Of a stretch of 64,000 bases of DNA, positions 59,585 through 64,000 are shown one piece after another. The stretch's first letter is position 1, and each line of letters opens with the position of its first letter. Source of the DNA: an uncultured Prevotellaceae bacterium (GTDB lineage: Bacteria > Bacteroidota > Bacteroidia > Bacteroidales > Bacteroidaceae). The stretch spans positions 62,001-126,000 of the forward strand of contig ONLL01000006.1 of NCBI GenBank assembly GCA_900318685.1, given 5' to 3'. Both the position numbers and the translations under genes were made by a program. The notes beneath the pieces are model-generated. The model was not told the DNA's origin, ran no database searches, and saw only the letters and a list, made by a program, of their open reading frames with translations.

Positions 59585-61585
59585 CTATCTCACGACTTTC
59601 TTTGAGGATCCATTCTTGTATTTTATTATATTGATGCCTTTACCAAAATCATCAATTTTATGACCTTGCAAGTCATAAATACCAATAACTTCCTCTGAGC
59701 TATCAACAATCGGGATTAAGATTCCGCTTGGATTAACACTCGATACAGGACGTACATTATACCCCCAGCATCTGTTCCATCCATACCACCAATATGGAGC
59801 ACCATCTTGACAGTTTAACACACTTGCTGATGTACAATATTGAAAGGTGGTTGCACTCATAACAACAGAACGCTCTGTAAAATAACTCCAATCGTACTGC
59901 ATTACACCGCCAGCGGGAAGGAATATAGAATTGCCATTGGCTCCAGTCACCTTATAGCCACTAATACCATTTTGGGTAGTTAATGTCCATGAACAATAAT
60001 TAATGAGTTCCTGAGTTTCACCTAACGTCGGTGTTCGCCAAGGCTTACCCCAATTTGCTGTAGCCGCATCATCCTGTTCCTCCAAGACTTCTTTATTATC
60101 AACATTGCCGTAAGATGAATCATTACAGTATTTGGTTAAAGTCGTTTCAGAACCATTTGCATATTTGTACGTAGCCCAACTATATTCACTCTTTGGCTTT
60201 GTCTCTCCCCATGCAAAAAACGAGCCACATTCTTCTGGACGATTTGCACCAACATTTGTAGTAGCCCATAGCAGACCACTTGGGAGAGCAAGATCAACGA
60301 AATCATGAGTTTTCTCATCCTCACCATTTGATCCATTATTGTTGGCTATTGGACGGATTGGGAACATTGCATATTCGATGTTCCAAGTTTGATAAACAGA
60401 GATACCACCACCTGCTGATCCCTGTAAAGCATATGCAAAACCTGATTCAAATTCATTGTCACTCCAATAATAAATATCTGAGCCAACCATCTGAGAGGTT
60501 CCTTGAATTTTAAATCCAGCTGCAGGTAGGAAAATCGAATTTCCATTTGGTCCGGTTACCCTGCAACCATATACAGAATTTGCATTATAATCCCATGTAA
60601 ACGTACATTGATTATACAATTCTAAAAAGTCGCTGTGAGTAGGAGTTGACCATTCATTACCCCATACTGACTGAATAATATTCCTTGAAGTCCAATCTAT
60701 GTATATTCCATAATCGCCCTCTGACGATGCGCCATAGTTTGTTTTTGCCCATAATTTACCTGATGGCAAACCTAAATCAACATATTCATGACCGTTAATT
60801 ATATTAGTCTGGTCGTCAGGCTTATCATTACCATACTCACTAGCAGGAATACCATTGATAAAAACTTCAGCCACGAACTCTTCACCATAATTGAAGTACT
60901 GGGAGCGGCTTTGATCATAATACACTTCAAGATAAACGGTATTGCCAGAAGTTACTAAAGCTTGGCACTCTTGGTCTTGACTCATTAGCGAGCCGCCACC
61001 AACCATGTCTCCTCCACAGAAAGTAGCCCATTTGTAGCCAAAGGGATTTTCGCGAGAACCATAGTAATGAATCTTGAAAGTCACATAGTCACCCCATTTA
61101 AGGTTACGATTCGTAAACCTGAAATAATCAAGGTCAGAAGTGTTGTAAAGTCCGAAACGTATTTTTGTCTTAATATCATTGGCCGTATCAAGTGTATTGT
61201 TAGATTCCTTCTCTGACCTTTCTGACACTACTGTTATGTAGAGCCACTTGTCAACTCCGCTTTTTGTTTGAACCCATCCAGTAGGATGAAGAGCGTATGA
61301 GCCTGCAGCAATTCCAGTGATAACTCCTTTTTCGTCAATAGAATAACCTGTGGGTGGATCCACGACGTGTTGTCCGCCCGTAAAATCAATGTGCACCCAT
61401 GAGTCTGCATATGCACTTGTGAATACAAGGCTATTATCAGAACTAGAGAATTGCAGTTGATAGGGTTCACCTATCACTACTTCAACTTTGTTATTTGGCT
61501 CAAGCCATTCAAAATTGGTGACAAGCCCCAAAGCAAATGTGCTAATGGGCAATAACAATGCGATAAGTGTTATTAGCTTCTTCAT
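59585..61585 (-). CDS. AT-rich secreted protein with two tandem FISUMP-like repeats and a sorting-type tail
   Basis: 666 residues. A signal peptide is followed by an Ig-like or pre-peptidase-like part (about 20-240). Two homologous units follow: HEYVDLGLPSGKLWAKTNYG ... GCRVTGPNGNSIFLPAAG, and HDFVDLALPSGLLWATTNVG ... GYKVTGANGNSIFLPAGG. These match the major paralogous domain family of Fibrobacter/Prevotella type. The end (GIYDLQGHKIDDFGKGINII with a basic KKVVR) looks like a sorting or anchoring tail. The gene is much more AT-rich than its neighbours. Probably a surface adhesin; function not known. Confidence 0.7.
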   Translation of the reverse strand: MKKLITLIALLLPISTFALGLVTNFEWLEPNNKVEVVIGEPYQLQFSSSDNSLVFTSAYADSWVHIDFTGGQHVVDPPTGYSIDEKGVITGIAAGSYALHPTGWVQTKSGVDKWLYITVVSERSEKESNNTLDTANDIKTKIRFGLYNTSDLDYFRFTNRNLKWGDYVTFKIHYYGSRENPFGYKWATFCGGDMVGGGSLMSQDQECQALVTSGNTVYLEVYYDQSRSQYFNYGEEFVAEVFINGIPASEYGNDKPDDQTNIINGHEYVDLGLPSGKLWAKTNYGASSEGDYGIYIDWTSRNIIQSVWGNEWSTPTHSDFLELYNQCTFTWDYNANSVYGCRVTGPNGNSIFLPAAGFKIQGTSQMVGSDIYYWSDNEFESGFAYALQGSAGGGISVYQTWNIEYAMFPIRPIANNNGSNGEDEKTHDFVDLALPSGLLWATTNVGANRPEECGSFFAWGETKPKSEYSWATYKYANGSETTLTKYCNDSSYGNVDNKEVLEEQDDAATANWGKPWRTPTLGETQELINYCSWTLTTQNGISGYKVTGANGNSIFLPAGGVMQYDWSYFTERSVVMSATTFQYCTSASVLNCQDGAPYWWYGWNRCWGYNVRPVSSVNPSGILIPIVDSSEEVIGIYDLQGHKIDDFGKGINIIKYKNGSSKKVVR

Positions 61586-61645
61586 AATTGTACATATTTT
61601 TAATTAGACTTAATCCCATACAAAAGACGCAGACTTTCACCATAC

Positions 61646-61753
61646 GACTTCTTGGTCACCACAACCATTACACATATATGGGAATGCCTGCGCCATAGAG
61701 GCTGGCACCCAATAATGTGTAATTGCTCTATCTCTAGGTGGTGATTAGAAGTC
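61646..61753 (-). ncRNA. Long imperfect hairpin in the leader of the FISUMP-like gene
   Basis: Pairs, outer to inner: GACTTCT/AGAAGTC (61646-61652, 61747-61753), TCACCAC/GTGGTGA (61656-61662, 61738-61744), ATTACACAT/ATGTGTAAT (61667-61675, 61715-61723), TGCC/GGCA (61685-61688, 61704-61707), GCC/GGC (61692-61694, 61700-61702). It lies between the promoter at 61795 and the ATG at 61585, so it would be transcribed in the leader. Confidence 0.55.
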
Positions 61754-61794
61754 TATTGAGCAATATGTCTTGCGTTCCTTTCGGATTGCGTCGG

Positions 61795-61825
61795 CAAAAT
61801 TACACAAAAAAGTTCAATTCACAAA
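61795..61825 (-). promoter_or_regulatory. Promoter of the FISUMP-like gene
   Basis: On the minus strand TTTG, then 19 bases, then TAATTTTG (61802-61795). The leader would be about 200 bases and contains the hairpin above. Confidence 0.6.
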
Positions 61826-62140
61826 TATCGAACTGCTAAAAACACATAAAATGGGAAGAAAAAGTTTGCTGGGATGAATCATGAGATTCCAAAAGGCGGG
61901 AAAATGGCTTCTATTAGCGTTCGTCGTGGTACGGACAGTGAGAATCTCACAAATTATCTAATAGTTATTTTGAGTAGTAGATGTCAGATTGACAGAATAA
62001 CGACACCCTCTGTGGATGCACACCTTGTTATTGATGGTGACAGAGGCAACAGAAGGATGGCAGGTATGCGAATCCTTTTTTTGAACGGAGGGGAAACAGT
62101 TGAAGGAAGGATTCTATGAGGTTAAAGCCTATAGTAGGCA

Positions 62141-62229
62141 GATGAATTCTCGAGAGAATTTGAACGTTAGAACGCACTTTATGAATGCAAAGTACGGACT
62201 TTAGCGCGAAATTCTCTCGAGAATCCATC
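62141..62229. repeat. Inverted repeat with CTCGAG core upstream of the HU-like gene
   Basis: The arms 62141-62161 (GATGAATTCTCGAGAGAATTT) minus one base at each mismatch pair with 62209-62229; 20 of 21 positions match. Each arm is itself palindromic (TTCTCGAGAGAA). It could be an operator for the next gene or an element end. The rest of 61830-62316 holds no gene I can support. Confidence 0.65.
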
Positions 62230-62316
62230 TGAATGTGGCATAGTTTTTGCTGATAAGTAAAGAGAACAGACCATGTTTGGACGGATATAGACACATTATT
62301 ATACTAAACACCCTAC

Positions 62317-62706
62317 ATGAGATACAAGATCGTAAAAGAAACCAAGCCGACACTTAAAACCTTCGGCAAGTACAAGGCAAAGACCGTGTATAACGGTGAA
62401 GTGGAAACCAACCAGATTATAGAAGAGGTGGCCAAGCGCATGGGCATCTCTGAGGGCGGTGTACTTGGTGTGATGCTGGGACTTTCGAGCGTAATCAGCA
62501 GTCATCTGCGCAACGGAGACAAGGTGCGTCTTGAAAGATGGGGCCTGATGAAACTCGAGATTGAGAGCGACAAAGTGGACAGACCTGAGCAGTTCCGAGC
62601 CAAGAAACACATCCGTGGAGTACGTCTTCATTTTCTGCCTGAGAGTGAGAAGGGAAGACCCGAGCTTTATCAGGACATAACGTTTGAGAAAGAACGGAAT
62701 CGATAG
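62317..62706 (+). CDS. HU-like DNA-binding protein
   Basis: 129 residues. GEVETNQIIEEVAKRMGISE and SVISSHLRNGDKVRLERWGL fit the HU/IHF-like fold of the Bacteroidota HU-HIG type, with a basic tail (FRAKKHIRGVRLHFLPES). It probably organises DNA or regulates locally. It lies between an inverted repeat and uxuB. Confidence 0.85.
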   Translation: MRYKIVKETKPTLKTFGKYKAKTVYNGEVETNQIIEEVAKRMGISEGGVLGVMLGLSSVISSHLRNGDKVRLERWGLMKLEIESDKVDRPEQFRAKKHIRGVRLHFLPESEKGRPELYQDITFEKERNR

Positions 62707-62732
62707 ACGATTATCATAAAGAGTCGGAAAAA

Positions 62733-62764
62733 TTTGCTCGTTTGGGATTTATTTTGTAATTTTG
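62733..62764 (+). promoter_or_regulatory. Promoter of uxuB
   Basis: TTTG at 62733-62736, 20 bases, TAATTTTG at 62757-62764. The ATG at 62796 follows after 31 bases, so uxuB is transcribed independently of uxuA. Confidence 0.7.
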
Positions 62765-62795
62765 CAACTTGGAACTCAAAACAAATACCAAAACA

Positions 62796-64000
62796 ATGAA
62801 ACTGAATGACATAATGAGCGGCCAGCTGAATGCCGCAGAATGGGAAGCCAAAGGCTACCAGCTCCCCAAGTTCGACATCGCAAAAGTACGGCAGAAGACT
62901 GCTGAAGAGCCTACATGGGTGCACTTCGGAGGCGGCAACATCTTCCGGGCTTTTCCTGCAGCCATCCTCAATGAGGCGCTGAACACAGGCAAGTACGATC
63001 GTGGTGTCATCGTAGCCGAGACCTTCGATTTCGAAGTCATCGACAAGGCTTACGCTCCCTACAGCAACCTCTCGCTATCCGTCAGCCTCCAGTCGTCGGG
63101 CACCATCGAGAAGACCGTCATCGCCAGCGTCACCGAAGCGCTGAAAGCCGACTATCAGTTTGCCGACTGGCAGCGACTGGTAGAGATTTTCCGCAAGCCC
63201 AGCCTGCAGATGATCTCGTTCACCATCACTGAGAAAGGCTATACCTGGAACGATGCCGACCTCGCCCGAGGCCTGCAGCCGATGTTCGCTATGGGTAAGG
63301 TGTGCGCCTTGCTCTACGAACGCTGGAAGGCTGGCAAGCTGCCTCTCACCGTGCAGTCGATGGACAACTGTTCGCACAATGGCGACCGTGCCAAGAACGG
63401 CATTATGGCCTATGCCGAGCGCTGGGCTGCCGACGGACTCGTGCCTGCAGCATTCCTCGACTACCTGAAGGACGAGACGAAGGTGACCTTCCCCTGGTCG
63501 ATGATCGACAAGATCACGCCACGCCCACATGAGAAAGTGAAAGAGCTGCTGGCAAAGGACGGATTTGAGGACAATGACTATATTGAGACCGAGCGCCATA
63601 CATTCACGGCACCCTTCGTCAACGCTGAGGAAGTGCAGTATCTGGTCATTGAGGACAATTACACCAATGGCCGTCCCCCACTCGACCTCGGTGGAGCGCT
63701 CTACACCACTCGCGAGACTGTCGACAAGGTCGAGACGATGAAGGTGACCACCTGTCTGAACCCGCTTCACACGGCAATGTCAATCTATGGTTGCATGCTC
63801 GGCTATACGCTCATCAGCGCTGAGATGGCCGACGAGGACCTGCGTCCTTTCGTCCAGAAGCTGGGATACATCGAGGCAATGCCCGTTGTCACGGATCCTG
63901 GTGTGCTGAACCCCTACGAGTTCATCGGAGCCGTCATCAACCGCCGACTGCCCAATCCCTTCATGCCCGACGCTCCTCAGCGCATCGCGATGGACACTTC
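62796..64000 (+). CDS. uxuB: Mannitol dehydrogenase-family oxidoreductase, D-mannonate oxidoreductase-like, 3' end outside the window
   Basis: 401 codons are present. WVHFGGGNIFRAFPAAILNE is the NAD-binding start; SMDNCSHNGDRAKNGIMAYA and CLNPLHTAMSIYGCMLGY with Lys/His are typical of the polyol dehydrogenase family. With uxuA 3.9 kb away, fructuronate reductase is the likely role, giving mannonate for UxuA. The C-terminus is cut by the window edge. Confidence 0.9.
   Translation, partial: MKLNDIMSGQLNAAEWEAKGYQLPKFDIAKVRQKTAEEPTWVHFGGGNIFRAFPAAILNEALNTGKYDRGVIVAETFDFEVIDKAYAPYSNLSLSVSLQSSGTIEKTVIASVTEALKADYQFADWQRLVEIFRKPSLQMISFTITEKGYTWNDADLARGLQPMFAMGKVCALLYERWKAGKLPLTVQSMDNCSHNGDRAKNGIMAYAERWAADGLVPAAFLDYLKDETKVTFPWSMIDKITPRPHEKVKELLAKDGFEDNDYIETERHTFTAPFVNAEEVQYLVIEDNYTNGRPPLDLGGALYTTRETVDKVETMKVTTCLNPLHTAMSIYGCMLGYTLISAEMADEDLRPFVQKLGYIEAMPVVTDPGVLNPYEFIGAVINRRLPNPFMPDAPQRIAMDT

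Noticed and set aside
61646..61753. Known riboswitch class
   Set aside because: The hairpin is nearly all one long stem and I see no match to a class I know; it could equally be a mobile hairpin.
61874..62119. 81-codon frame upstream of the HU-like gene
   Set aside because: No recognisable motif, no promoter box and ordinary chance length for an AT-rich spacer.

Overview
The window reads as a chromosomal segment of a gut- or rumen-type Bacteroidales bacterium, most probably Prevotella in the broad sense. The evidence is repeated promoters of the Bacteroidota type (TTTG, 19-20 bases, TAnnTTTG), type III glutamine synthetase, agmatine deiminase with N-carbamoylputrescine amidase, lineage proteins such as DUF1599, DUF3256, DUF4296 and a DoxX-like protein next to tpiA, secreted proteins with sorting-type tails, and polysaccharide-degrading enzymes (GH9, two GH43, uxuA/uxuB). 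No rRNA, tRNA, CRISPR array, phage or complete insertion sequence was seen.

Layout. 1-4 kb: truncated secreted endonuclease, FKBP isomerase lipoprotein, glyS. 4-12 kb: topB, a 1,610-residue helicase-nuclease and an AEC transporter in one run. 12-15 kb: dapA, a secreted phosphatase-like protein, udk. 15-20 kb: GH43-GH43-GH9 unit. 20-26 kb: thrC, a degenerate ABC-like pair, a TonB receptor with a small Cys/His membrane protein. 26-30 kb: aguA-aguB-glnN, which releases ammonia from agmatine beside an enzyme that assimilates it. 30-34 kb: MNT nucleotidyltransferase with a collapsed HEPN partner, then a large secreted thioredoxin/cohesin/dockerin-like protein. 34-42 kb: dicarboxylate transporter, folE, SPOR protein, a DoxX-TIM fused frame, DUF1599, coiled-coil lipoprotein, cca. 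42-49 kb: repeat-rich non-coding block, second MNT gene, mazG, rnz, sortable peptide, L,D-transpeptidase, ECF sigma operon. 48-57.5 kb: a ten-gene leftward operon from ileS to DUF3256. 57.5-64 kb: uxuA and uxuB, separated by an AT-rich block with a secreted two-repeat protein and an HU-like protein.

The main novelty is in repeats. A family of GC-rich palindromic units of about 33-37 bases, single or as inverted pairs, lies between genes and also in frame inside at least four enzymes (topB twice, aguA, aguB, cca) and probably mazG. It behaves like an intragenic REP/BIME family that the proteins tolerate. Separate low-complexity tandem repeats supply signal-peptide cores, promoter-flanking sequence and in-frame linkers. 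Between cca and the second MNT gene, arrays of a 22-base unit face each other across a double palindrome, and a full promoter reads into them with no gene on that strand; this is a candidate non-coding RNA or regulatory element. Two long imperfect hairpins of about 110 bases precede two secreted-protein genes.

Functions rest on visible motifs and general family knowledge; no database search was run. Housekeeping calls are firm. The repeat families, candidate RNA and remnant toxin-antitoxin genes are inference that a genome-wide copy count or RNA-seq would settle.
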